Positions 7,904 to 17,087 of a stretch of DNA of 64,000 bases are shown one piece after another. Numbering within the stretch: position 1 is the stretch's first letter; each line of letters opens with the position of its first letter. The position numbers and the translations under genes were made by a program. A model generated the notes under the pieces. The model searched no databases. It was not told the DNA's origin and worked only from the letters and a program-made list of their open reading frames with translations. The stretch spans positions 372,001 to 436,000 of the forward strand of contig JAWKHJ010000002.1 in the NCBI GenBank assembly GCA_041394905.1, read 5' to 3'. Source of the stretch: RI-231 sp041394905. GTDB lineage: Bacteria > Acidobacteriota > Terriglobia > Bryobacterales > UBA6623.

Positions 7904-9704
7904 TCAGCGCTTCTTTACCAGCACGGCCCAGTCCTGATCGCGCTCCCCCGGTGCATTGCCTAGCGCTTTCTTGCCCGGCCCCGTTACGCTCGCGACAGAA
8001 CCCACTTGCAAGGCGCCGCCGTTGCGCGGGTCGTACCAACCGATCGTGTAGTCACCCTCGCCGATCTCGAGGTTGGTCGTTCCGCCGTCGGGCAAGTAGA
8101 CCGCATAGGCCTCGCTGGGTTTGGCCAAGACGAAGGCTCCTTCGGCGGAGGCGAGGGCATTGTCAGCCGCCATTTCGGTAAAGGGCAGGTGGGTTTGGAA
8201 GAACTCGAGCGCGTGGCGCGTCTGGTCCCACATGATCTGGCGCGAGCGCCAATCTTCGGCATTTAAGTCCATGTGGTCGTATTTGTAGCCGAAGTACCAT
8301 TCGACGCCGGAGCCGCCGCCCATCAGGTTGCCCCACAGCTCGCCCTTGCGGGGACCGTCGTGTGTCGGATCGTCGGCGTCGGGCATTACGCCAGTGTTGG
8401 CCGGAGTCTGTTCGTCGTGGAAGATCGCCCAAGGGCGCCCGGCTTCGGCGGTGCGGCGGCGCAGCTCGATGGTCTCTGCGTTCGCATCCGCCATCTCGCC
8501 CTGGATGGAGGTCGCCTCGAAGTTCGGGTCGCCCAGAATGCCGTCGTAGCTTGTGAGCGCCTTGCGGTTGTGTGTGTGGACGGTGATCGGGTGATCGTAA
8601 GGATCGAGTCCGCGGATATAGGCCGCGATCTGCTTGCGATCCACATCCGGCATGTCGTTCTCCTCGCCCAGGTTCCACATCACGGCCGGATGGTGAGCGA
8701 AGCGCGCGACCAGCTCGCGCAGGTAGAGCTTGCGCTCATCATTCAAGCCCGGACCACCGCCCAAAACCTCGTCGTTCTCGGTCTCGTGGGTGATGACGTG
8801 CAGCATCAGCCCAAGCTCGGACATGTGACGGAAGACGACCTCCCACTGGTCGAGCTTCGAGACGTCGAAGCGGTCGCGCACCTCCGGAGTCGTCCACATC
8901 CAAGTGTCTTTACCGTCGCCGCCGTCGATGTTGTAGGTCAGGAAGTAGACGCTGTTCATGCCCTGCGCGGCGAGGTAGTTGAGCGCGCCGATGATGTTGT
9001 TGCCCTTGCCGCCCTGCCAGGTCGGATCGCCCGGCTTCCAGTCGGTCGCGTGCGGTTGGTACTCATGCAGGAACTTGCCCGTATCGGTGTCGACCTTGTC
9101 GTGCTGTGCGGTGTCGAACGTGTCGTCGAACTCGAAGTAGCCCAGAAAGTTCTCGGGGCTGTCGGCGCCGCCTTTGAGGAAGTATGATCCGTCGGCGAAC
9201 TGCAGGTAGGGCTTGTTGACGTACCGGAAGGCCCTTGCCGTAGAAGCCCGGCGCGTTTGGCGAACCGGCGTCGACGAGGAACGAACCGGTCGCGCCGTCA
9301 AAGGCGGACGCCTCGCCGGCTGCATCATCAGCGGCGAGCGCTACTCCCGGGCCGGAGCGGAACGAAGCCGTCCAAGTCCACTCGCCCGGCGCAGTCGGCA
9401 TGAACCGAACACGCCACTTGTCACCCTCCTTGGCGGACGTTTCGCCAGCGTCGCCGTCCGCGGCGAAGAAGCCCGGCACAGTCAGCTCTGTGCCGCTGTC
9501 ACCGTGGCGGAAAGTGACGCTCATGCGAAAGTCGCGGAACGGATTTGGATCGCCGTCTTCGCTTACCGACGGACCGTTGAAGGTGAGAGTGACCGGCTGC
9601 CATTGCACCGTCTGGCCGGTAACGACGGCCTCCTTCGAAGGGCTGCAAGCCAGCGAGGCGAGCAGCGTACAGAGGGCGACAGCGGCGACTTGGCGAGGCG
9701 ACAT
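7904..9704 (-). CDS. DUF5060 / DUF4038-like glycoside hydrolase, probable exported protein (one frameshift)
   Basis: Two minus frames join near 9232 into a protein of about 600 residues. The N-terminus (MSPRQVAAVALCTLLASLAC) is a signal peptide, possibly lipoprotein type because a Cys follows LASLA. Residues 30-155 are a beta-rich DUF5060 domain (PVTLTFNGP, DNPFRDFRM-like, GEWTWTASF). Next comes a (beta/alpha)8 hydrolase with KPYLQFADGSYFLKGGADSP, GMNSVYFLTYNIDGGDGKD and AVMWNLGEEND, whose Glu is the likely acid/base, then IFHDEQTPANTG and GGGSGVEWYFGYKYDHMD. The C-terminus (AVYLPDGGTTNLEIG, YDPRNGG) is the putative collagen-binding domain usual in this family. The DUF4038 clan includes apiosidases. 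The gene ends 6 bases from the convergent zinc-finger gene. Confidence 0.88.
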
Positions 9705-9737
9705 TGCCTCAAGAGCATAGCGAAAACGCCCGCCGGA

Positions 9738-11558
9738 CTATTCGGGAAACTCGATCAAGGTGACCGCGCCCTCAGCGTCGAAGCCTTCCGGCCGCTCGTC
9801 CTCGAACTCGACCCGGATCGAACGGCCGTTCTGCGGTCCGCAGGTGAACTGCGCCTCGCCGCCTTGCGCGCTGACGATGACGATCGCGCTCGGATCGACG
9901 ATGGCGAAGACGCGCACGTCGCCGTCGGCCTCGATGTGTAGACGCGCGCCTTGCTCCAGGCAATCGAAGCGGATGAGCTTGCCGGCGAAGCTCGGTGGAG
10001 GGGCGATCTCCGTCACGCGCGCCTCGCCGCTCGAGTCCGTCAGCACTTCGCGGCGCGCCAGCGTCGGCCGGTCTGGCTCGCCGGGCGCTGCCAGGTTCTC
10101 TCTCGCCTTTGCCGCCGCTTCCTCGCCCTTCTTGCGATGTTCGATGGCCGTTCGCAACGACTCGACTTGCGCGACTTCGTGCGGGGCGGCGGAATACTTG
10201 GCCGCGAGCTCGATCAGACGTTCACTCTCCTCCATCTGGCCGATTTGGAAATAACCAAACGCGCGACTGTAGTAGAGCCAACGAGCATCTTCGTTCGTCT
10301 CGACGCGCGTTACCTTGTTCAGGTTCAACAGCGCGCGCGTCCATTGCTTGTCGCGCATGTAGAGCGCACCGAGTTGGCGGCGGGCGTCGACGTATTCCGG
10401 GTCGAGCGTTACGGCCTGCTCGAGCGCGGTGATGGCGGCTGCGGAATCGTTCGCACGTCCGGCCAAATACGCCAAGTCGTAGTACATCTTCGGATTTGTC
10501 GCGCCAAGCTCAGCGGCGCGTGCGAACTGCCTGCGGCCTTCCTCGGGGTCGCCGCTGCGCCACGCCATATAGCCCAGCGCCTCGGGCGGTTCGGCGGAGT
10601 CGGGGAACTTCGCAGCCAGCTCGGAATACGTCTGTTTTGCCATGTCGCGCTTGTCGCGCATGTTCGCAGTGAGTTGAGCCAGCACGAGGCCGACCTCGAG
10701 CTCGGGAGCGGCTTCCACCTTAGGCTCGACCGCCGACTTTTCGAGCTTGATGTCGAACAATGCCACGAAGAACTTCTGGCCGTCGATGTAGGCGTGTAGC
10801 TCCTTCTCGACGTCCGCCGGCTCGAGACCGAAGACTTCGCGCATGGCCAAAGCGCTGTTCGAGCCGCGAGCCAGCGCGGCGCCGAATTCGGCGTACTTGG
10901 GGCCGAAATCGGGGTCGAGGTTGAGCATGTGGGCCAGAGCCCAGCTCTCCGAGTAGAACATTCCGGCGTGGCGCTTGGTGTTGTACTCGGGCGAGTCGTG
11001 GTCCACCGAGAAGAGGCGCTCGATGGGGATCCATTTACCGGTTTGCAGCAGTTGGTAGCGGCCGAGCAGCAGGTTGCCGACCTTGACCTTGTTGCCAGCG
11101 GGCTCGAGCGTCGAATACAAGTCCGCCAAGCCCTCGTTCAGCCAGGGCGGCAGCTTCATCTTGGAATGCTTCACCAGCAGGTGGACGTACTCGTGGACGG
11201 CGGTCTGCTGGTTTTCGGCGCCGATGTCGCCGAGCACGATGTAGTCACGGTCGTAGCCGCCCAGATAGAACGCTGACGCGGTCTCGTTGGGTCGATACGG
11301 CTCGTAGTCTTTGGAGCTCCGAAAGCCGATGATGCGGATCGGCTCGTTGTCTTCTTCCTCGGCCTCGGTCGCTTGCAGGAAGAAGGCGCGGATTTGTTCG
11401 AAGTAGAGCAGCGTCCGTTTGGCCGCGCCCTCTCCGCCGTTTGTGTAGAGCTCGAAGTTGGGGGAGGAAACTTTCGTCCACTCGCGGTCGGCGCCGGAGG
11501 CCGAAGCGAGAGAAAAGAAGAAGGCTAAAACGAGAAATGCGAGACGATTACGCGGCAT
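9738..11558 (-). CDS. Secreted peptidase MA-like (DUF1570-type) protein with TPR repeats
   Basis: This intact 606-residue protein has a signal peptide (MPRNRLAFLVLAFFFSLASA). Residues 24-250 form a gluzincin-like domain. It contains the zinc motif HEYVHLLVKHS near residue 127, followed by PPWLNEGLADLYS whose Glu would be the third ligand, and FYSESWALAHMLN. From about 285 to 470 there are several tetratricopeptide repeats (GDPEEGRRQFARAAELGA, DSAAAITALEQAVTLDPEY, KQWTRALLNLNKVTRVE). The C-terminal 120 residues form a beta-rich domain without a recognisable name. The zinc motif is complete, so proteolysis is possible, but the family is uncharacterised. It sits between gatA and the DUF5060 hydrolase in a same-strand run. 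Confidence 0.87.
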   Translation of the reverse strand: MPRNRLAFLVLAFFFSLASASGADREWTKVSSPNFELYTNGGEGAAKRTLLYFEQIRAFFLQATEAEEEDNEPIRIIGFRSSKDYEPYRPNETASAFYLGGYDRDYIVLGDIGAENQQTAVHEYVHLLVKHSKMKLPPWLNEGLADLYSTLEPAGNKVKVGNLLLGRYQLLQTGKWIPIERLFSVDHDSPEYNTKRHAGMFYSESWALAHMLNLDPDFGPKYAEFGAALARGSNSALAMREVFGLEPADVEKELHAYIDGQKFFVALFDIKLEKSAVEPKVEAAPELEVGLVLAQLTANMRDKRDMAKQTYSELAAKFPDSAEPPEALGYMAWRSGDPEEGRRQFARAAELGATNPKMYYDLAYLAGRANDSAAAITALEQAVTLDPEYVDARRQLGALYMRDKQWTRALLNLNKVTRVETNEDARWLYYSRAFGYFQIGQMEESERLIELAAKYSAAPHEVAQVESLRTAIEHRKKGEEAAAKARENLAAPGEPDRPTLARREVLTDSSGEARVTEIAPPPSFAGKLIRFDCLEQGARLHIEADGDVRVFAIVDPSAIVIVSAQGGEAQFTCGPQNGRSIRVEFEDERPEGFDAEGAVTLIEFPE

Positions 11559-11617
11559 GGCGCGGCCCCGAGGTCAAGCATACCCCACGGCCGCCCGATG
11601 CGGAAGCCGGCTGCAGG

Positions 11618-13066
11618 CTAGCCCTCGAAGCCCCCAGCGCGCTCGAACGCGTCGGCCAGCTTCAGGATGCGCTCTTCTTGAAAGTGGTTGCCCAGGATCT
11701 GCATCCCGACCGGGAGCCCTTCTGCGGACGTTTTGCCGCAAGGCGCGCTCAGCCCGCACAGGCCGGCTAGGCTCGCGGTGATCGTGTAGATGTCGCTCAA
11801 GTACATCGACAACGGATCGGCCGTTTTCTCGCCGATTTTGAACGGCGGGCCAGGCGTGACCGGGGTGACGATCGCGTCGACCTGCTGGAACGCCTGCTGG
11901 AAGTCGTTGGTGATCAGCCGCCGCACCTTCTGCGCCTTACGGTAGTAGGCGTCGTAGTAGCCCGCGCTGAGCACGTACGTGCCCAGGATGATGCGTCGCG
12001 TGACTTCCTGGCCGAAGCCCTCGTGGCGGCTGTTGCGGTACATCTCTCCCAGTGAGCCGGACTCGGCCGAGCGGCGGGTGTAGCGCACGCCGTCGTAACG
12101 GGCCAGGTTTGCGCTCGCCTCGGCGGTACAGATGAGGTAATAGGTCGCGACGGCGTACTCGGTGTGCGGCAGCGAGATGTCGACACGCTCGCAGCCGAGC
12201 TTTTCGAGTTGGGCGATGCCGGCCTCGATGCGGTCGCCGATCTGCGGGTCGAGACCTTCGGCGAAGTATTCCTTCGGGACGCCGATCTTCAGTCCTTTGA
12301 CATTACCGTCGAGTCCAGCGGCATAATCGGGCACCGGCGCAGGAGCGGAAGTCGCGTCGCGTGTATCTTTGCCCGCGATGGCTTGCAGCAGCAGGGCCGA
12401 GTCCTTCACGGTCTTCGAGAACGGGCCGATGCGGTCGAGCGAGCTGGCGAACGCCGACAGTCCGTAACGCGAAACTCGCCCGTAGGTGGGTAGTACGCCG
12501 ACCACGCCGCAGAACGCGGCCGGCTGCCGGATGGAGCCGCCCGTATCCGAGCCCAGCGACACCGGGCTCATGCCTGCTGCCACAGCCGCCGCCGAGCCGC
12601 CGCTCGAGCCGCCTGGTACGCGGTCCGGCGCGGCGGGGTTCTTCACTGGCCCGAAGGCCGAGTTTTCGTTCGACGAGCCCATCGCGAACTCGTCGCAATT
12701 GGCCTTGCCGATGGTCACCGCGCCGGCGGCTTCCATGCGGGCAACCGCCGTGGCGGTGTAGGGCGCAACGAACTCTTCGAGAATCTTCGATCCGCAGGTG
12801 TTGCGCACGCCCTTGGCCAGGATGACGTCCTTGACCGCCACCGGCACGCCGGCCAGCGGCCCCGGATCTTCGCCGGCGGCGAGTTTGGCGTCCACCTGAG
12901 CCGCTGCCGCTAGGGCGCGCTCAGGGCAGAAGCGGAGCATTGCATTGATCGAGGCGTTCTCACGCTCAGCGTCCGCCAGGGCTTGCTTGGCAAGTTCGGC
13001 AGCGCTGAAGGTTTTCGAGCGCAAGCCGCTTTGGATGGAATCGATAGTCAGGCTCTTGTAATCCAT
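11618..13066 (-). CDS. gatA: Aspartyl/glutamyl-tRNA amidotransferase subunit A
   Basis: This is an intact 482-residue amidase-signature enzyme. GatA releases ammonia from glutamine for conversion of Glu-tRNA(Gln) or Asp-tRNA(Asn) by GatB. The Ser-cis-Ser-Lys machinery is visible: Lys in GVPVAVKDVILAKG (near 78), the cis-Ser in GSDTGGSIRQPAAF and the nucleophile region PGGSSGGSAAAVAAG. The N-terminus (MDYKSLTIDSIQSGL) and the C-terminal GLPVGMQILGNHFQEERIL are normal for GatA. It starts 1 base after the gatC stop, so translation is coupled. gatB is not in this window, so the operon has only two of the three subunits. Confidence 0.97.
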   Translation of the reverse strand: MDYKSLTIDSIQSGLRSKTFSAAELAKQALADAERENASINAMLRFCPERALAAAAQVDAKLAAGEDPGPLAGVPVAVKDVILAKGVRNTCGSKILEEFVAPYTATAVARMEAAGAVTIGKANCDEFAMGSSNENSAFGPVKNPAAPDRVPGGSSGGSAAAVAAGMSPVSLGSDTGGSIRQPAAFCGVVGVLPTYGRVSRYGLSAFASSLDRIGPFSKTVKDSALLLQAIAGKDTRDATSAPAPVPDYAAGLDGNVKGLKIGVPKEYFAEGLDPQIGDRIEAGIAQLEKLGCERVDISLPHTEYAVATYYLICTAEASANLARYDGVRYTRRSAESGSLGEMYRNSRHEGFGQEVTRRIILGTYVLSAGYYDAYYRKAQKVRRLITNDFQQAFQQVDAIVTPVTPGPPFKIGEKTADPLSMYLSDIYTITASLAGLCGLSAPCGKTSAEGLPVGMQILGNHFQEERILKLADAFERAGGFEG

Positions 13067-13067
13067 C

Positions 13068-13367
13068 TCAGCGCTCGATCACCAGCGGAACCTTGAAGTG
13101 CCCGGAGCCGGCCAGCGGTGCGTTCTCCAGCGCCTCCTCGCGATCGAAGCTCGGCTCGAGCGCGTCCTGGCGCAGGGCGGCCTGCTCGGCTCCCTCGAAG
13201 AGCACGTGCGACATCGGCTCAACGCCCTCCGTGTCGAGCTCGCCCAGCTTCTCCACGTAGGTCAGAATCTCTTCGAGGTCGTGCTGGTAGGCGCTCACTT
13301 CGTTGTCGGACAGGCTCACGTTGGCCAAGTCCGCGATGTAGCGCACCTCTTTTTCGGTGATCTTCAA
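13068..13367 (-). CDS. gatC: Aspartyl/glutamyl-tRNA amidotransferase subunit C, TTG start
   Basis: The 99-residue product is the small stabilising subunit of the GatCAB complex. It reads KITEKEVRYIADLANVSLSD, DLEEILTYVEKLGELDTEGV and EPMSHVLFEG, ending GHFKVPLVIER, all typical GatC. The open frame extends further upstream to 13604, but that part overlaps the DUF721 gene in another frame. The family's N-terminus and an AGGAG at 13378-13382, 10 bases upstream, support a TTG start at 13367. It lies directly before gatA. Confidence 0.95.
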   Translation of the reverse strand: MKITEKEVRYIADLANVSLSDNEVSAYQHDLEEILTYVEKLGELDTEGVEPMSHVLFEGAEQAALRQDALEPSFDREEALENAPLAGSGHFKVPLVIER

Positions 13368-13377
13368 AATCGAAACT

Positions 13378-13382
13378 CTCCT
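13378..13382 (-). promoter_or_regulatory. Ribosome binding site that fixes the gatC TTG start
   Basis: AGGAG on the minus strand stands 10 bases before TTG at 13367. No ATG or GTG in the gatC frame is nearby, so this site decides between a 99-residue GatC and an implausible 178-residue extension through the upstream gene. Confidence 0.7.
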
Positions 13383-13402
13383 GGCCGAAACTCTCAGAGG
13401 GA

Positions 13403-13783
13403 TCAGCCTCTTCGTTCGGCCTCGCGGTAGATGAGACGCCGCATCGGGTCCGTTGGCTCGCCGCTCGCGGTCTGCGCCCTCCCCGGCTGCTTCGCCGGGG
13501 CGCGCCGCAAACGGTAGACCAGACGCCCAATTACATTTGTGCCGGCGGCCTTGTTCAGGCGTCGCCGGATCGACTCCGACAGCGCTTCGAGCTCGGGAAC
13601 CCACTCCGGAGCGTCCACTTCCACAATCAACAGGCGTCCCGCCAATGCGGCCGGACGTGTCACTCGCGCAAGCAGCTCTCCAACCGCTTCATCCCAGGAC
13701 GCAAATGCGACCTCCGCAGCCCATTCCGAGCCGTCAGGGAGCTCGGCCGCCAGGCCCTGTAGGATGTCGCGCGCGCGGTCCAT
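13403..13783 (-). CDS. dciA: DUF721 protein, DciA-like replicative helicase loader candidate
   Basis: The 126-residue protein starts MDRARDILQGLAAEL and has the DUF721 core: ASWDEAVGELLARVTRPAAL, GRLLIVEVDAPEWVPELEAL, and RRRLNKAAGTNVIGRLVYRL. This KH-like domain is the defining part of DciA, the ancestral loader of the DnaB helicase in bacteria without DnaC/DnaI. The frame also opens at a TTG four codons earlier; ATG at 13783 fits the family better. A possible extended -10 lies only 13 bases upstream, giving a very short leader. A perfect DnaA-box 9-mer lies 56 bases upstream. gatC follows 35 bases downstream. Assignment rests on domain and length; the symbol is less certain than the family. 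Confidence 0.85.
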   Translation of the reverse strand: MDRARDILQGLAAELPDGSEWAAEVAFASWDEAVGELLARVTRPAALAGRLLIVEVDAPEWVPELEALSESIRRRLNKAAGTNVIGRLVYRLRRAPAKQPGRAQTASGEPTDPMRRLIYREAERRG

Positions 13784-13795
13784 GCGAGACCCCAA

Positions 13796-13804
13796 ATTTT
13801 AGCA
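13796..13804 (-). promoter_or_regulatory. Candidate extended -10 promoter for dciA-gatC-gatA
   Basis: The minus strand reads TGCTAAAAT, matching the extended -10 form TGnTANNNT. A start about 7 bases downstream would leave a leader of only about 6 bases before ATG 13783. No convincing -35 is visible. Confidence 0.4.
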
Positions 13805-13838
13805 CGCGGGACCACTTGCCTCGATTCTGCAACGTGGT

Positions 13839-13847
13839 TGTGGATAA
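13839..13847 (-). promoter_or_regulatory. DnaA box (perfect TTATCCACA) upstream of dciA
   Basis: The minus strand reads TTATCCACA, the strict consensus DnaA box, in the 173-base divergent spacer between dciA and the secreted-protein gene at 13957. A single 9-mer can occur by chance, but this one sits next to a replication gene. Confidence 0.45.
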
Positions 13848-13908
13848 ATGCCGCCCAGTTGTGTCACGCCGCCTCGCTTGCAGTGTTCAAGGCCTCTCTA
13901 AACCCTTT

Positions 13909-13917
13909 TGTTACAAT
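13909..13917 (+). promoter_or_regulatory. Candidate extended -10 promoter for the 13957 gene
   Basis: TGTTACAAT at this site matches an extended -10. The same 9-mer recurs at 23922-23930 upstream of the PhoU-like gene. The -35 is weak, as is usual for extended -10 promoters. It lies 39 bases before the chosen GTG. Confidence 0.45.
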
Positions 13918-13956
13918 CATTTTGGAGATTGGCGCCAGGCCTGCTTTCAGTTTGTC

Positions 13957-14502
13957 GTGTTGCCGTTGCATCGGTTCCCGGTTGTTTGCGTGCTGGTCGT
14001 GGCGGCTATGTCGGCCGCGACGCTCGAGCAGCTTTCGCTCGAAGCGCTGGCGCGCGAGTCCACCGCCATCGTCCAGGGTCGCGTGACGGGCGAACGAACC
14101 GTCCAAGCCGGGCCGCTACTCTACACCGTCAAGACCATCGCCGTCGACCGCCGCTGGAAGGGCGCGGATGAAACCACGGTCGAAGTCTCATTGCCCGGAG
14201 GTAGCGCGGGCGGCCAGCGCCAGGTCTTCGGCGGTGCGCCGCTGCTCGAGCCCGGGCGCGACTACATCCTCTTTCTTTGGACGGGCCCCAGCGGACGCAC
14301 CCAGATCACCGGATTCAGCCAAGGCGTTTGCGAGCTCGAGGCGGCCTCCGACGGAGCCGAACGGGTGGTGCGGCGGCCTAGCTCGGACGTGGTGCTCGCC
14401 CCAGGTGGAGCGCAGGCCGCGGGCGACGGTTCGCTTGATTTGGCTTTCGGGGAATTTTCCAGCCGCGTAGAAGCGGCCCTCGCAGGAGCAGGGAAGCAGT
14501 GA
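13957..14502 (+). CDS. Hypothetical exported protein upstream of a metalloprotease
   Basis: The frame is open far upstream, but the coding signal begins near 13957 with a GTG that yields a short signal peptide (FPVVCVLVVAAMSAATLEQ). The mature part, about 165 residues, reads LARESTAIVQGRVTGERTV, LYTVKTIAVDRRWKGADETT, and YILFLWTGPSGRTQITGFSQ, a beta-rich pattern. No named domain is recognised. The stop overlaps the start of the metalloprotease gene by 4 bases (GTGA), so the two are translationally coupled and probably work together outside the cytoplasm. ATG at 14008 is an alternative start, which would remove most of the signal peptide. Confidence 0.72.
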   Translation: MLPLHRFPVVCVLVVAAMSAATLEQLSLEALARESTAIVQGRVTGERTVQAGPLLYTVKTIAVDRRWKGADETTVEVSLPGGSAGGQRQVFGGAPLLEPGRDYILFLWTGPSGRTQITGFSQGVCELEAASDGAERVVRRPSSDVVLAPGGAQAAGDGSLDLAFGEFSSRVEAALAGAGKQ

Positions 14503-17051
14503 AACGCGCACGGGGATTTGTCGCCGCCGCGATCGCGCTGGCGGCCGCTGCGGTTTCTGCTCCGGCTTACTATCACTACGTACACTTTGCCGAAGATGGC
14601 AGCCGCGTCGTCGAGAAGTTCGACCTCGCGGCGCTGCCCGACCAGCGCGTTCTGTTCTTCGTGTCGAGCCAGCAGATGCCTTTGCTGGCCGTCAATGACA
14701 GCTTTGACGGAGTGCTGAGCCAGATTCGGCAGGCGCTTTCGGTCTGGGATGCGGTCCCCACTTCGGAACTGCGTGTCGGTTTTGGCGGCGTCGTCGACGG
14801 CGCGCTGCCCGGCTCGGCGCCGGCTGGCCAGATCATCTTCGCGGAGCTACCACCTGGCGTCATCGGCATGGGCGGGCCAGTCTCAACCTTCGACTCCGGC
14901 CGCGGTTTCCGATCGATCGTGCGTTCGCAGGTGGTCTTGGCAGCCATAATCTGGTCGACGGCAGCCGCCGCGCACCAGCTTCTCCGAACTGTTCTTCTCG
15001 ACGCTCGTGCACGAAATCGGGCACGCTTTGATCAACATACGCTGGCCTCGTCGGCCATGAGTACGGACGTGACGCGTTCGACTACGCGCTCGCAGCCGCT
15101 CGGCGCCGACGACCTTGCCGGCCTGTCGGCTCTCTACCCAACCGACGCTTTCCACCAACGCACGGGCGTGATCGAAGGCCGGGTCGTCTTCTCCGACAGC
15201 TCGCCCGTTGCGCTTGCTTCCGTGACTGCCATCCATCCGGGTGGGGCGTCGTTACCGCGCTAGCCGATCCGGACGGGACCTACTGCACCGTATCCAGGGC
15301 CTGCTGCCCGGCGCTTATCTGCTCTACGCGCAACCGCTGCCGCCCGCTTCGCAGAGCGGACTGGGCCCGGCAAACGTGCTGCTTCCCTGCCGACGCCGCC
15401 GGCTGGCGATCGCCCCGGCCGGCGCCTTCCGAGCGGTTTTTTCGGGGCGGCGGCGATCGTGGTGGAGGTCTCCGAGCGCGTTCCGGTCAGGGCAGGCGCA
15501 ACCGTGGGCGGGATTGACTTCCAGGTGGAGCCCCGCCGGGCGGCGTCGCTCTCCAATATCACGACCTATAGCTTCCCTTTCGGCAACAACGCCCCGGGCG
15601 TGCATCCTGCGTTTCTCGATTTGACCGCGCGCGACGTTCTGCTCGTCGCCGCAGGTGAGGTTTGGCCGCCGCGTTGCCGCAACTCCAGATCGAAGCCCTG
15701 GGCCTGGACGATTGCAAATCCGCGCCACTGGCCTCTACAGGCGGATCCGCGGTTCGCGCGCTGCAATTTCAGCGGCGCCATTCGCAGGCTGCGGTGCGAT
15801 CCTGCTGTTACGCACGCGATGGCTCTACCTGCTGCCGTGTTGGCGTCCTGACCGCGAGCCCGGCCCAGTTATTTTCTGGATCTCATGACTTCGCCTCGGA
15901 CCAGAACGTGTAGCGCGTGGGAGGAACGGGTTTCGACCCGGCTTCGGATGTTTATTTCGGCGCGCCTGGGCGTGTACTCGGCCTCGATCCGTTGACCGAG
16001 GAGATCTTGGTCACCCCCTCGACCAGGCACTCTGGAAGCGCAGCACCAGTGGTCACGGTCTACAACCCGGACGGGCAAAGCTCGGCGTGGCGCTGCCGGA
16101 CGGCATTCGCGGTATTAAACCATGCCTCCGGCTCCTGAACCCGTCTTCGAGCTCTGCCCGCGGAAGCCGAAGCGGGCTCAGATCGAGTTGCGCATCAATC
16201 GGCGCGAGCTCGAGCCCGAGCAACTCAGTCTCGGTTTTGGATCGAGCGACATTGTGGTCCATGTTGGGTTGGCCTGATAAGCGAACCTAACGCGCAGTCG
16301 TCACGCTGCTTCCTGGAGCCGAGTAGGGCGCTACCCGTCACAGCTCAGCAGCAGTTTGCAGACGCTGTTGACGCGCGTCGCTTTCGAGGTCGTTGCCGCC
16401 ACGGCCAGCGTCGAAGCTCAGCCTCGGCTGCGCTACCAGGCGCTGGTCAACAGCGCCACGGGCCGGCCCGATCTTTCACCCGGAACTCTGGCCTCCTTGT
16501 TCGGCTCAAACCTCACCGGACAAGACCCTACCGCAGTTCAAATTCTCATCGAAGTTGCGGATTGCCAGCCATAGTCGCCCGTCACGGACGAGCGGATCAG
16601 CCCTCGGCGAGATTCCCGAACGAAGCTTCGCGGCCCCTTGAGCGCAACCATTAGCGACTCGGCGAGGGTGCGCCGATGCTGATTCGCGCCTCAGTCGTGC
16701 GTCTCCGGGTTTGTTCGCGGTACTCTCCGCATCGATCAGGCTGTTCGTCGATCGCGCCGGGGCAGTCGTTCTCGGTCATCGCCACCGGGCTTGGACCTTC
16801 GTCGCTGCCGCCGCGCCGGCAGTTGAACCCGCTCCCGCCGGTTCAGATCGTATTGGGTGACATGCTTGCCTGCGTCAACCGGCATCGAGCCTTTCGCCGC
16901 CGTCCCGGGAACTTGGCGCGTCCGCTTCGATGTTCCCGCGGTCGCGCTCCCCGAGATGCTTTCGCTCGGGCTGCTCGTCGACGGCCGCACCGGCAACGGG
17001 CTCGAAGTCCGCCTCTGCACGGCTTCCTCGAACCGGCGTGGTTTTGTATAG
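14499..17051 (+). CDS. Secreted metzincin-type protease with carboxypeptidase-regulatory and Solibacter C-terminal domains (many frameshifts)
   Basis: A GTG start overlaps the preceding stop. The signal peptide (RGFVAAAIALAAAAVSAPA) is followed by a matrixin-like domain. Near 15007-15057 the sequence encodes HEIGHAL then, after a small deletion, QHTLASSAMSTDV, matching HExxHxxGxxH plus a Met-turn. A CarboxypepD_reg beta-sandwich follows (GVIEGRVVFSDSSPVALASV, TALADPDGTY, IQGLLPGAYLLYAQPLP). IPT-like segments then lead to a TIGR03437-type Solibacter C-terminal domain (ALVNSATGRPDLSPGTLASL, FSVIATGLGPSS, PPVQIVLGD, VRFDVPAVALPE). At least eight frame joints occur after about 14945, so exact domain limits cannot be given. 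The domain order is seen; proteolysis is inferred from the zinc motif. Confidence 0.75.
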
Positions 17052-17087
17052 GGCGTCGTAGACTGACTCTCGGCGCGAAGCCTAAGG

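Noticed and set aside
13839..13847. DnaA box as a sign of the replication origin
   Set aside because: Only one box, no AT-rich unwinding region, no dnaA or dnaN nearby.
13430..13956. Upstream extension of the plus-strand secreted protein frame to 13453
   Set aside because: The extension overlaps dciA on the other strand, contains no family signal, and the signal peptide begins at about 13957.
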